A stretch of DNA of 64,000 nucleotides from Psychrobacillus sp. INOP01 (GTDB lineage: Bacteria; Bacillota; Bacilli; Bacillales_A; Planococcaceae), in contig NZ_CP073315.1 in NCBI RefSeq assembly GCF_018140925.1, forward strand, positions 3,038,001 through 3,102,000, given 5' to 3'. Of the stretch, positions 17,767 to 26,672 are shown piece by piece. Numbering within the stretch: position 1 is the first letter of the stretch; every line of letters begins with the position of its first letter. The notes beneath the pieces were generated by a model. That model was not told the DNA's origin, made no database searches, and worked only from the letters and a program-made list of their open reading frames with translations. The translations under genes and the position numbers were made by a program.

Positions 17767-19152
17767 TTGAAAAAAACGATTATTAAAAATGGTATTTTAG
17801 TTACCTCAGAAAAAGTAGTACAAGAGGATTTATTAATCGAAGATGGGAAAATTAAAAAGATTGGGGCAGAAATAGAAGATATTGATGCAGAAATTATCCA
17901 AGCTGAGGGGAATTATGTTTTTCCAGGCGGGGTAGATGCACATACACATTTTGATTTGCAATCTGGTATTCATCGTACTGTCGACAATTATTACACAGCT
18001 AGCATTGCTGCAGCTTGTGGAGGCACGACAACTATAATTGATCATTTATCCTTTGGCCCAGTGAATTGTTCTTTACAACATCGCGTAGATGAATATCACA
18101 ATTTAGCTTCTGGAAAATCCGTCATAGATTATTCGTTTCATAGTGTAATACAACATGTTAATAATAAAATTTTGAACGAAATAGATGAACTCATAGCTGA
18201 AGGTATTACTAGCTTCAAGATATACATGACCTATGATTTTAAGTTGTTAGATTATGAAATTTTACAGGTTATGCAAAAAATTAAAGAAGTAGGTGGTGTG
18301 CTGACAGTTCATGCAGAAAATCATGGAATTATTGAGACATTAAGAAAAAAGTTCATCTCGGAAAAGAAAATAGAACCTATTTTCCATGCGAAAAGCCGAC
18401 CAGATTATTGTGAAGCAGAAGCAATTTGGAGATTAATTCAATTAGCTGAGGTAATTGGAGATGTTTCACTGTATATTGTGCATCTATCCTCAAAAAAAGG
18501 GTTAGATATTTTAAATTATGCTAAACAAAATGGATACAACAATGTATTTGTAGAAACGTGTCCTCAATATTTAACACTAACAGATGAAAAATATTTAGAA
18601 AGTGATGGCTTAAAATACGTTATGTCTCCACCACTACGGAAAAAACATGACTTAAATGCTTTGTGGGAGGGATTATCAAACAATAGCATAGATGTAATTG
18701 GCACAGATCATTGTCCTTTTTTATACTCTACGGATAAACAAGATGGTAAGAATGACTTTACTATGTGTCCAAATGGTGTGCCAGGTGTTGAAGAAAGATT
18801 TCGTTTAATTTTTTCTGAAGGTGTAGTAAAGAAGAGGATTACACTTCAGCAATTTGTAAATGTAATAAGTACAAATCCCGCTAAAATTTTTGGCCTCTAT
18901 CCAAAAAAAGGAGATTTAAAGGTAGGTTTTGATGCAGACATAGTAATTTTTAACCCGAATATAGAAGAAAAAATAAGTATTAATAAATTGCATAGTTCAG
19001 CAGATTATTCAGTATATGAAGGAGTCAATGTTACAGGCCGTATAGAATGTGTGTTACAGCGAGGTAATATACTTTTTCAAAAAGGAGAATTCAGAGGCCT
19101 TAAAGGTCAAGGGGAATTTATAAAAAGAAGTCCTCAGAGAAAATCCTTGTAA
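17767..19152 (+). CDS. Dihydropyrimidinase/D-hydantoinase, copy 1
   Basis: Cyclic amidohydrolase of 461 residues. Binuclear metal ligands are visible: DAHTHFD, the carboxylated lysine in TSFKIYMTYD, HAEN, a histidine in VHLSSKKG, and the aspartate in GTDHCPF. Opens hydantoin or dihydropyrimidine rings to N-carbamoyl-amino acids. TTG start behind GAGTGGGG, 25 bases after the racemase. Paired with a second hydantoinase of the same size immediately downstream. Confidence 0.9.
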   Translation: MKKTIIKNGILVTSEKVVQEDLLIEDGKIKKIGAEIEDIDAEIIQAEGNYVFPGGVDAHTHFDLQSGIHRTVDNYYTASIAAACGGTTTIIDHLSFGPVNCSLQHRVDEYHNLASGKSVIDYSFHSVIQHVNNKILNEIDELIAEGITSFKIYMTYDFKLLDYEILQVMQKIKEVGGVLTVHAENHGIIETLRKKFISEKKIEPIFHAKSRPDYCEAEAIWRLIQLAEVIGDVSLYIVHLSSKKGLDILNYAKQNGYNNVFVETCPQYLTLTDEKYLESDGLKYVMSPPLRKKHDLNALWEGLSNNSIDVIGTDHCPFLYSTDKQDGKNDFTMCPNGVPGVEERFRLIFSEGVVKKRITLQQFVNVISTNPAKIFGLYPKKGDLKVGFDADIVIFNPNIEEKISINKLHSSADYSVYEGVNVTGRIECVLQRGNILFQKGEFRGLKGQGEFIKRSPQRKSL

Positions 19153-19182
19153 GCTTCACCTTACAAATAGGAGGTTGTGAAA

Positions 19183-20559
19183 TTGAGCATTTTAATTAAA
19201 TCTGGAACTATTGTTAATAGTTCCAGTAGTTATGTTGGGGATATAGAAATAGATAAGGGTAAAATCATAGCTATTGGATTAGAACTGCCTACTAAGAAGG
19301 GTATGACAGTAATTGATGCCACTAATAAATATGTAATTCCAGGAATTATTGATGTCCACACACATGTTGATCACTTTGGTGGTAAACAAAAAACGGAAGA
19401 TAACTTTTTTGAAGGAACTAAGTCAGCTGCTTTTGGTGGTACGACAACTATTATTGATTTTGCAATTCAAGCTGGTAATGAAGATACAGAGAGTGCAATT
19501 GCTAGAAGAAAATCTGAAGCTAAGAATCTTGCATGTATTGATTATTCCTTACATGCTCATTTGAAAGAAACTAGTAGTGGTAGTGATCCTAAGTTGAAAA
19601 TACAATCTATTATAGAAGAGGGTATACCAACTTTTAAGATTTTTACAACTTATCGAGATGCAGGATTCATGATTGATGATTATAACTGTCTGGAATATAT
19701 GAAAATATTAAGTGAAAATAACGGTCTCCTTATGGTTCATGCCGAAAATGATGCTATTTGTGAATCCATAACAAATAAATTGATAGAAACAGATACTGCT
19801 AGTGTTATTAACTATCCTAAAAGTCGACCAATTATTGCTGAGGTTGAAGCAATTTCAAAAATTATTCTTTTCGCTAAAAAAACAGATGTAAGCGTATATT
19901 TCGTTCACGTTACAACTGAAGAAGGGCTAAAGCTTATTGAAAATGCTCAGAAAAGTGGAATGAAAATTTTTGCAGAAACTTGCACGCACTATTTAGTCTT
20001 GAATGAAGAGGTATACAAAAGGGATGATGGTTACAAATTCATAATGGCACCACCTCTAAGAAAAGAGAATGATATCGACTACCTGTGGGAAGGCATTAGG
20101 AATCGAAGTATATCTGTTGTTAGTAGCGATCATTGTGCATACAGTTCAGATAAAAAAGTTAAAGGAGAGCATAATTTTACTGAAGTATCACCTGGCTTAC
20201 AAGGAATTGAAATGTTATTGCCATTAGTATATTCAGAAGGTGTTTGCAAAAATAGAATTACCATTAATGACTTAGTGAGAATTCTTTGTGAAAACCCCGC
20301 TGAGATTTTCGGTTTGAAGAATACAAAAGGAAAAATATCTTTAGGATACGATGCAGATTTAGTAATAATTAATCCATCATTGGAATGGGAAATGACAGAT
20401 ACAAATCATAATATGATGACCGACTTCAATCCTTATTCAGGTTATAAAGTAAAAGGACGTCCCGAGTATGTGCTTAGTAATGGGAAGATGATTGTTGATA
20501 ATTTCGAATTTAAAGGAGAAAAAGGACAAGGAAGATTTATAAAAAGATATTTACACTAA
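19183..20559 (+). CDS. Dihydropyrimidinase/D-hydantoinase, copy 2
   Basis: Second cyclic amidohydrolase, about 458 residues, clearly homologous to but diverged from the gene before it. Complete metal site: DVHTHVDHFGG, the lysine in PTFKIFTTYRD, HAEND, HVTTEEG and SSDHCAYSSD. The TTG at 19183 is preferred because AGGAGG at 19169-19174 is only two bases before the GTG at 19177. Divergent substrate-loop residues suggest a different ring substrate from copy 1. An alternative reading is phenylhydantoinase or allantoinase-like specificity. Confidence 0.88.
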   Translation: MSILIKSGTIVNSSSSYVGDIEIDKGKIIAIGLELPTKKGMTVIDATNKYVIPGIIDVHTHVDHFGGKQKTEDNFFEGTKSAAFGGTTTIIDFAIQAGNEDTESAIARRKSEAKNLACIDYSLHAHLKETSSGSDPKLKIQSIIEEGIPTFKIFTTYRDAGFMIDDYNCLEYMKILSENNGLLMVHAENDAICESITNKLIETDTASVINYPKSRPIIAEVEAISKIILFAKKTDVSVYFVHVTTEEGLKLIENAQKSGMKIFAETCTHYLVLNEEVYKRDDGYKFIMAPPLRKENDIDYLWEGIRNRSISVVSSDHCAYSSDKKVKGEHNFTEVSPGLQGIEMLLPLVYSEGVCKNRITINDLVRILCENPAEIFGLKNTKGKISLGYDADLVIINPSLEWEMTDTNHNMMTDFNPYSGYKVKGRPEYVLSNGKMIVDNFEFKGEKGQGRFIKRYLH

Positions 20560-20579
20560 ATTGAAAGGAGTAACAAATA

Positions 20580-21902
20580 TTGAATTTAAAAAATAACGAT
20601 ATCATGCCAACCACTGACAAGGAAAGAGATATTAACTTAATAGACTTTGTTTTATTGTGGGCAGGAATGACAATTGGTATCGCTGGATTCGCTGTAGGCG
20701 CTCAATTGTATCCAGGATTATCTCCAACCTCTATTGTTCAAGCTACAATAGTAGCCTATGTAATTGTAACTGTCTTACTTTTGCTAAATGGAGATATAGG
20801 TATGAAATATGGATTACCTTTCACAGTTTATATGCGTGCATGCTTTGGATATAAAGGCGCTCATATACCTGGAATTATTAGAACTATACCATGCTTGTTT
20901 TGGTTCGGTTTTCAAACATGGGTTGGAGCACTCGCATTACATGAAATAGTTAAAATATTTTTGGGTCATTCAAACCTTACTATATTGATAATTCTATTTG
21001 CGGCAGTACAAATTTTCAATGCGATTTATGGGATGAAAGCAATGGCGAAGTTTGATTATTTGGCAATTCCAGCACTAACAATTGTTTTAGGTGTTACAGT
21101 GATATGGCTTCTAAAAAATAACAATGCCACAATGACAGATATATTTGCTATTAGTGGTAACGGTTCAACTGCATTTAGTTTTGCTATAATGGGTGTCGCA
21201 GGCGGATGGATTACAATGGCCTTAAACAGTCCAGATTTAACTAGAAAACTAAAAAGATCGAAAAACTATGAAGATAACACCAACTTTTGGAACACAAATA
21301 AAAGGGCATTATTTGGGCAAACAATTGGGTTGGTACTTGTTGGCAGTTTAGTCATAATGGTTGGCATGATAGCAGGAGTATTAACGGGTGTGTGGAATCC
21401 AATTGATGTGTTAGTATCAGCTTTTGCTGAATCTAATGTTTGGATTTTAATCATAGCCTTCATCACAATTATCTTTGCCCAATGGTCAACAAACATAGCT
21501 GCGAATTTAATGCCACCTGCCTATATAATAATTAATATGTTTCCTAAACTAAATTTTAAATGGGGAATAATTATTTCTGGAATTATAGGTATTCTGATTC
21601 TACCTTGGAAATTCAGTGATTACTTAGTACAATTTCAAGTAATTACATCGGGACTATTAGGACCGATTTGCGGAATTATGATTGCTGATTATTACTTAGT
21701 AAGAAAAAGAAAATTAAATATCGAAGATTTTTATCAATACGGAGGAGCTTTTACTTATCAAAAGGATTTTAATTTAATTGCAGTTATAAGTTTAGTTTTG
21801 TCATTCGCAATAGGTTGTATCTTTCCAGATTATATTTTCTTTATTAGCTTTCTACTAAGTATCTTAATCTATACACCATTTATGAAAAGAAAAGTTGTTT
21901 AG
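20580..21902 (+). CDS. NCS1 family cytosine/hydantoin permease, second copy
   Basis: Membrane transporter of 440 residues with 12 segments, shorter than the first NCS1 protein and nearer to the CodB/PucI type. Motifs: AGMTIGIAGFAVGAQLYPG, IPCLFWFGFQTWVGALA and NSPDLTRKLKRSK. TTG start with AAAGGAG nine bases upstream; 20 bases behind the second hydantoinase. One permease per hydantoinase suggests two related substrates. About 200 bases follow without a convincing gene or terminator. Confidence 0.85.
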   Translation: MNLKNNDIMPTTDKERDINLIDFVLLWAGMTIGIAGFAVGAQLYPGLSPTSIVQATIVAYVIVTVLLLLNGDIGMKYGLPFTVYMRACFGYKGAHIPGIIRTIPCLFWFGFQTWVGALALHEIVKIFLGHSNLTILIILFAAVQIFNAIYGMKAMAKFDYLAIPALTIVLGVTVIWLLKNNNATMTDIFAISGNGSTAFSFAIMGVAGGWITMALNSPDLTRKLKRSKNYEDNTNFWNTNKRALFGQTIGLVLVGSLVIMVGMIAGVLTGVWNPIDVLVSAFAESNVWILIIAFITIIFAQWSTNIAANLMPPAYIIINMFPKLNFKWGIIISGIIGILILPWKFSDYLVQFQVITSGLLGPICGIMIADYYLVRKRKLNIEDFYQYGGAFTYQKDFNLIAVISLVLSFAIGCIFPDYIFFISFLLSILIYTPFMKRKVV

Positions 21903-22110
21903 TAACAAGATCAGTTCTCAATTAAATAATGAAGATAGATATCTATACTAATGAACTTCTTGTTAATAATGTAGTAGAACCTATTAGAAAAGTATACAGT
22001 ACAAAAAAGTCAGCTCTATTAAATGATCTTATTGATGGGTATCAGGTTCTAAGACAATTCAGATTTATTTCAATGAGAACTGGTACCTTTCATCATGAAG
22101 GGGGCATTAT

Positions 22111-23520
22111 ATGGGCATTATATGGGGAATTATTATAGTCTATATGTTAGTGATGATTGGGATTGGTTTTTATGCAAAAACAAAAATTAAGAGTAGTGAA
22201 GATTATCATTTAGCTGGACGACGTTTAGGGCCAATTATGCTTGCAGGAACACTTGCCGCTACTGAAATTGGTGGTGGTAGTTCGGTGGGTGTTGCGTCAA
22301 AAGCGTACGGAGAATGGGGACTATCGGCAGGTTGGTATGTTGTATCAGCTGGTGTAGCGATTATTCTAGTTTCTTTTGTAGCACCTTTTATGCGTCGCGC
22401 ATTGGCTACCACTGTTCCGGAAATAATTGGTCGACGTTATGGTAAAAGTAGCCAATTAATTTCGAGTATTTTGTCGGTTGTTGCATCTTCAGCGTTAACT
22501 GCTGTACAGATTACTGCTACAGCATCAATTGTACATGTATTAACGGGCTTTAGTTTAAATTGGGCAATCCTTATTTCAGGTACTATTGTTGTCTTCTATA
22601 CTTTTTTAGGAGGTATGTGGAGTGTAACATTAACGGATTTTGTTCAGTTTTTCATAATTGTTATAGGATTTGCAATCGCGGTACCTTTTGCATTTTCCGC
22701 AGCAGGTGGTGTCGACACAGTATTAAATAATTTACCGAAGGAACAGTTAGGGTTCACAAAAATTGGTTGGCCAACAATTATTGGTCTAACCTTGATGTAT
22801 TTTATGACCTTCTCTACAGGACAAGAGGCGGTACAGCGTTATTATTCGGCGAAAGATGAAAAAACGGCTGTATGGGGATCTGTACTCTGCGGGGTTCTAA
22901 TGACTATATATGCGTTTATTCCAGCCATTTTAGGATTAATTGCATTGTCTAGCTTTCCGAATATTAATGAAAATAGTGCATTAGCCACTGTTTCGGTAGA
23001 GCTATTACCACCAATTATCGCAGGTCTCTTGTTATCAGGGGTTATTTCAGCTACATTATCAAGTGCCTCAGGTAATTTACTAGCGGTAGCATCAGTTTAC
23101 ATGACTGATATTCACCCTTTCCTATCAAAGAAAAAGGTTACGAGTGAAGCCGAATTAAAAGCATCTCGTTTGATTATCATTCTAATCGGTGTGTTTGCAA
23201 TAGGAATTTCACTTTTTAGTCAACAAATTATACCACTATTAGTATTTGCTTTTACTATTCGTTCAACAGGTCCATTTGCCGCGTTCATTTTAGGCTTATT
23301 AGTTGATCGAGTAACCAAAAATGCAGGTTTATCTTCGATAATTGTCGGATCGATAGTCGGTGTAACTTGGCAAATATTAGAAGACCCTTTCGGGATAATG
23401 GCGGTTATCGCAGGTAGTGTTGCGAGTATTATTACATTCCTAGTTGTGAATAAAATTGAACTTAGTAGAGGTAAACCAATTGCTCCATCTGCCTATATAC
23501 CGAAAAGTGAAAGTACTTGA
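22111..23520 (+). CDS. Sodium:solute symporter (SSS) family protein
   Basis: Transporter of 469 residues with about 13 membrane segments. It has the SSS core signature: DYHLAGRRLGPIMLAGTLAA, then TEIGGGSSVGVASKAYG, and later FSTGQEAVQRYYSAKDEKTA. Family members import organic acids, sugars or amino acids with sodium. ATG is preceded by AAGGGGG. It is separated by strong terminators and a convergent TetR gene from the CoA-transferase operon; given that neighbour, a monocarboxylate or hydroxybutyrate substrate is plausible but unproven. Confidence 0.85.
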   Translation: MGIIWGIIIVYMLVMIGIGFYAKTKIKSSEDYHLAGRRLGPIMLAGTLAATEIGGGSSVGVASKAYGEWGLSAGWYVVSAGVAIILVSFVAPFMRRALATTVPEIIGRRYGKSSQLISSILSVVASSALTAVQITATASIVHVLTGFSLNWAILISGTIVVFYTFLGGMWSVTLTDFVQFFIIVIGFAIAVPFAFSAAGGVDTVLNNLPKEQLGFTKIGWPTIIGLTLMYFMTFSTGQEAVQRYYSAKDEKTAVWGSVLCGVLMTIYAFIPAILGLIALSSFPNINENSALATVSVELLPPIIAGLLLSGVISATLSSASGNLLAVASVYMTDIHPFLSKKKVTSEAELKASRLIIILIGVFAIGISLFSQQIIPLLVFAFTIRSTGPFAAFILGLLVDRVTKNAGLSSIIVGSIVGVTWQILEDPFGIMAVIAGSVASIITFLVVNKIELSRGKPIAPSAYIPKSEST

Positions 23521-23552
23521 TCAATTAATATTTTAATAAACACTATTATTAT

Positions 23553-23600
23553 ATTAGACTATAGTGATACTCAGATTTTGAGTATCACTATAGTCTTTTT
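23553..23600. terminator. Bidirectional terminator with an 18-bp perfect stem
   Basis: AGACTATAGTGATACTCA (23556-23573) pairs with its complement at 23579-23596, followed by a T-run. The flank plus stem starts ATTAGACTATAGT, which matches the TetR operator half ATTAGACTACAGT at 24348 in 12 of 13 bases. Confidence 0.85.
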
Positions 23601-23677
23601 CTTGCTAAAACAATAAAGATTTCAACAATTAAACTTTATGATTCAATTTCTCATTATGAAATACTTTCAATAAGTAT

Positions 23678-23708
23678 GAGGCGGTGAAGCCTCACGTTTT
23701 TTATTTTG
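23678..23708 (+). terminator. Second hairpin terminator at the TetR 3' end
   Basis: GAGGC-GGTGAA-GCCTC followed by ACGTTTTTTATTTT on the + strand, overlapping the end of the tetR gene. Confidence 0.55.
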
Positions 23709-24300
23709 AAATCCCCTTCAGTAAAGTTTGTATAAGAGGCATGGAAAAAGATTCTAAACTTCTGTCCGTGGCTTGCAAACCCCAATGATATATGGCTCCC
23801 ATATAGGTCTGCGTAACCATAGTTAACGTATCTTCAATCGAATACTCCGGGTCGATTCTATCTTTTTCAATAGCTTCCTCTAATAATTTTCGCAAGATTT
23901 TAAAAAGATAACGATTGGTATCTAAAAAGTATGTATGTTCATCCGACTCTAACGCGGCACTATATATAACCTTCATCAAGTCTTTCCCCATCTCTTTCTC
24001 TAAAAAGTGCATTAATTTCTGTGAGAAAATGATTAGTTTTTCAATTGGGTCCATGTCTGCTGGAAAAGATTTGTATACTTCCAAATAAAAAGTATCTACT
24101 TCCTTAAAGCGCACTAAGAACACATCTGATTTTGTCCTGAAATGTTGATAAAAGGATCCTTTGGAAGTATTACTTTTCTTTACTATATGGTCAACAGTCA
24201 CTTTATTAAATCCTTTTTCGGCAAAGAGCTTCAATGCAACTTCTAAAATCTTTTTCTTTGTTTTTTCTCCCCTAAGCTGTTTTTTCACTATTTCAGTCAT
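23701..24300 (-). CDS. TetR/AcrR family transcriptional regulator
   Basis: Regulator of 199 residues. N-terminal TetR helix-turn-helix (about 15-60) with FAEKGFNKVTVDHIVKKS and TSKGSFYQHFRTKSDVF; the ligand-binding helices follow. Transcribed away from the CoA-transferase operon. An 18-bp palindrome overlapping that operon's promoter is its probable operator, so it most likely represses the hydroxybutyrate/acetoacetate genes and possibly itself. AGGAGG lies upstream of the ATG. The ligand cannot be told from the sequence; an acyl-CoA would fit the setting. Confidence 0.88.
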   Translation of the reverse strand: MTEIVKKQLRGEKTKKKILEVALKLFAEKGFNKVTVDHIVKKSNTSKGSFYQHFRTKSDVFLVRFKEVDTFYLEVYKSFPADMDPIEKLIIFSQKLMHFLEKEMGKDLMKVIYSAALESDEHTYFLDTNRYLFKILRKLLEEAIEKDRIDPEYSIEDTLTMVTQTYMGAIYHWGLQATDRSLESFSMPLIQTLLKGISK

Positions 24301-24319
24301 AAAATTCCTCCATTCGTTA

Positions 24320-24347
24320 TTGACAGAATAATAGCAATAATTATAAT
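24320..24347 (+). promoter_or_regulatory. Sigma-A promoter of the CoA-transferase operon
   Basis: TTGACA (24320-24325), 16-base spacer, TATAAT (24342-24347): perfect boxes. The TetR operator candidate begins at the next base. Confidence 0.8.
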
Positions 24348-24365
24348 ATTAGACTACAGTCTAAT
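24348..24365. promoter_or_regulatory. Probable TetR operator (18-bp palindrome)
   Basis: ATTAGACT-AC-AGTCTAAT, a perfect inverted repeat lying on the expected transcription start of the promoter at 24320. Binding here would block initiation. Confidence 0.75.
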
Positions 24366-24425
24366 TAAAGAATATTAATTTATTATTATTGATACTTTAA
24401 ATTCTATTTTAATCAAACGAAAAAA

Positions 24426-24437
24426 GAAAGCGCTTAC
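24426..24437. promoter_or_regulatory. cre-like site (GAAAGCGCTTAC)
   Basis: Close match to the CcpA catabolite-responsive element TGWAARCGYTWNCW, about 70 bases downstream of the expected transcription start and before the first start codon. Suggests roadblock-type repression by preferred sugars. Confidence 0.55.
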
Positions 24438-24469
24438 TCGAGGAAGTACTAAACAGTAGGAGGATAACA

Positions 24470-25156
24470 ATGGATAAAGTTATTGAATCGCATGAAATTC
24501 GAAAGTTGTTTAAAAGTGGGGATCAGATTTTATCGGGAGGGTTTGGTTTATCGGGTACGGCTCTAACTGTTATTGATGAACTACTGGAAACGGATATTGC
24601 AGATTTAACAGTAGTGAGTAATAACTTGGGGGACCTTGGTCAGGGCTTACATAAACTGTTTATCCAAGGAAAAATAAAAAAAGCAATTGGTTCTTTCTTT
24701 TCTATTAATAGAGAAGCAGTAATTGCATGGTCTAAAGGTGAATTGGAGATTGAATTATTACCACAAGGTACATTAGCGGAAGCTATTCGTTGTGGTGGAG
24801 CTGGAATCGGTGGCTTTTATACAAAGACTGCTGTTGGAACTGAATTAGCGGAAGGTAAAGAGGAACGAGTAATTGATGGAGAAAGATATATTTTTGAGAA
24901 AGCGATTAAAGGTGATGTTGCAATTATTAAAGCGGCTAAAGCTGATCGTCTCGGAAATTTGGTATACCACACGACAGCTAGAAACTTTAACCCTATGATG
25001 GCTACCGCCGGGAAAATTGTCATTGCTGAAGTAGATGAAATTGTAGAAGTTGGAGATCTAGATCCAGAATATATTGTTACACCACATGCATACGTGGATT
25101 ATGTTGTTCAAAGTAAGTATTCCAAAGTAGGGAGTGAATATGTTGGGTCAAGATAA
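24470..25156 (+). CDS. 3-oxoacid CoA-transferase, subunit A
   Basis: Subunit A of 228 residues. Features: the N-terminal GGFGLSGT glycine loop, the PQGTLAEAIRCGGAGIGGFYT stretch and a C-terminal PHAYVDYVVQ. With subunit B it moves CoA from succinyl-CoA or another donor to acetoacetate (ScoA/AtoD type). AGGAGG before the ATG. The reading frame overlaps subunit B by 17 bases. First gene of an operon with hydroxybutyrate dehydrogenase and thiolase, which makes acetoacetate the likely acceptor. Confidence 0.9.
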   Translation: MDKVIESHEIRKLFKSGDQILSGGFGLSGTALTVIDELLETDIADLTVVSNNLGDLGQGLHKLFIQGKIKKAIGSFFSINREAVIAWSKGELEIELLPQGTLAEAIRCGGAGIGGFYTKTAVGTELAEGKEERVIDGERYIFEKAIKGDVAIIKAAKADRLGNLVYHTTARNFNPMMATAGKIVIAEVDEIVEVGDLDPEYIVTPHAYVDYVVQSKYSKVGSEYVGSR

Positions 25157-25796
25157 AAGACATCTTATTGCTAAAAGAATTGCAGAAGAACTAAAGGATG
25201 GTCAAATAGTTAATCTAGGAATAGGTATCCCAACTTTAGTCTCAGAGTACTTAGAGGATAAGGAGGTTTTCTTGCAAACAGAAAACGGCTTACTAGGAAT
25301 GGGGCCACTTGCGACTGAAAAAAATTTAGATATTGATTTGATCAATGCAGGAAAAGAACCAGTAACTTATTTAAAGAGTGCTTCTTTTTTTAGTAGTGCT
25401 GATTCGTTTGCATTAATCAGAGGCGGTCATGTAGATGTCGCAGTATTAGGTATTCTACAGGTAGATATTAACGGAGAAATTGCTAACTGGGCTGTTCCAA
25501 ACCAACCAATTTTAGGTGTTGGTGGTGCAATGGACTTAGTAACTGGAGCTAAAAAAGTAATAGTAGCAGCTACATTATTTGCTAAAGATGGAACTTCTAA
25601 ATTAGTGAACAAACTTACGTATAAAACTAGTGGAATCCGTAGAGTGGATTTATTTGTGTCTGATTATGCAGTTTTTAAATTTACAGAGGAAGGACCTAGA
25701 GTTGTAGAGATGCTTGATCCTATTTCCATAGAAAAATTGAGTGAAAAGGTTGGTTTTAAATTGGAGTATTTAAATAGTCCAATAGAGATTAAGTAA
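25140..25796 (+). CDS. 3-oxoacid CoA-transferase, subunit B
   Basis: Subunit B of 218 residues, carrying the catalytic glutamate in QTENGLLGMGP and the early NLGIGIPTLV motif. The ATG at 25140 is preferred over GTG 25134 because TAGGGAG ends six bases before it. Forms the hetero-oligomeric enzyme with the overlapping upstream subunit. Nearly 100 bases without a gene follow before the dehydrogenase. Confidence 0.92.
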   Translation: MLGQDKRHLIAKRIAEELKDGQIVNLGIGIPTLVSEYLEDKEVFLQTENGLLGMGPLATEKNLDIDLINAGKEPVTYLKSASFFSSADSFALIRGGHVDVAVLGILQVDINGEIANWAVPNQPILGVGGAMDLVTGAKKVIVAATLFAKDGTSKLVNKLTYKTSGIRRVDLFVSDYAVFKFTEEGPRVVEMLDPISIEKLSEKVGFKLEYLNSPIEIK

Positions 25797-25893
25797 CATT
25801 ATTAGATGGTTTTGTAATGAATCGAGATGTTGAATTGATTAAACACCTACTTACCACACATTCAAAATTGAAAGTAAAAGAGGGGATCACTAC

Positions 25894-26649
25894 ATGAGTA
25901 AGCAAAGAACGGTAATTGTAACAGGTGGAGCAGGTGGATTGGGTTATGCTATTTCCAAAAAGTTTGTCTCTCAGAATGACTTTGTTTTTGTAGCAGATCT
26001 TAATCAAGAGGCTGCAGATAAGGTAGCAAGTGAATTTGGAGAAAACGCCAAAGGGATTGCATTAGACGTGACCGATGAAGAAAGTGTTCAAGCAGTCATT
26101 AAATCTATTATTGATGAAAGAGGATCTATTGAAGTGCTAGTGAATAATGCTGGGTTACAACATAGAGCACCAGTGGATGAGTTTCCTTTAGAAAAGTGGA
26201 ATCTACTAATTAGTGTCATGTTAACGGGTGTATTTTTAATGACTAAGCATGTTTTCCCATTTATGAAAGAAAAAGAGTTTGGAAGAATTGTTAATATTTC
26301 TTCCGTTCATGGGAAGATGGCGAGCCCAGAAAAAGTTGCATACGTTGCTGCTAAGCATGGCGTAATTGGTGTAACAAGTGTAACTGCTATAGAAGGAGCG
26401 CCTTTTAATATTACTGTTAACTCTATTTTACCAGGGCCAGTTCGCACGCCGCTACTTCAAAGACAGCTAGATGATCTGATGGAGGTTGGCCAAACAGAGA
26501 AGGAAGCACTGGCGAAAATCATGTATCCAAAACAGGCGATGAACAGACTTATATTACCTGAAGAGGTTGCTTCAGGGGTTGTTTATCTCTCGGCAAATGA
26601 AGCAAGCGGGATTACAGGAGAGCATTTAAGTGTTTCTGGTGGAATGTAA
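25894..26649 (+). CDS. 3-hydroxybutyrate dehydrogenase (SDR family)
   Basis: Classical short-chain dehydrogenase of 251 residues: TGGAGGLG cofactor loop (about 10-17), NNAG, catalytic serine in NISSVHG and the YxxxK pair in AYVAAKHG. The NSILPGPVRTPLLQRQ segment is typical of D-3-hydroxybutyrate dehydrogenases, which oxidise 3-hydroxybutyrate to acetoacetate with NAD. Neighbouring CoA-transferase and thiolase support this substrate over other SDR options. Confidence 0.8.
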   Translation: MSKQRTVIVTGGAGGLGYAISKKFVSQNDFVFVADLNQEAADKVASEFGENAKGIALDVTDEESVQAVIKSIIDERGSIEVLVNNAGLQHRAPVDEFPLEKWNLLISVMLTGVFLMTKHVFPFMKEKEFGRIVNISSVHGKMASPEKVAYVAAKHGVIGVTSVTAIEGAPFNITVNSILPGPVRTPLLQRQLDDLMEVGQTEKEALAKIMYPKQAMNRLILPEEVASGVVYLSANEASGITGEHLSVSGGM

Positions 26650-26672
26650 TGAAAAATAGGGGGATATGACAG

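Noticed and set aside
21929-22138. A 69-codon frame before the sodium symporter
   Set aside because: No ribosome binding site, overlaps the symporter start and has no recognisable domain; could be a gene remnant but I cannot support it.
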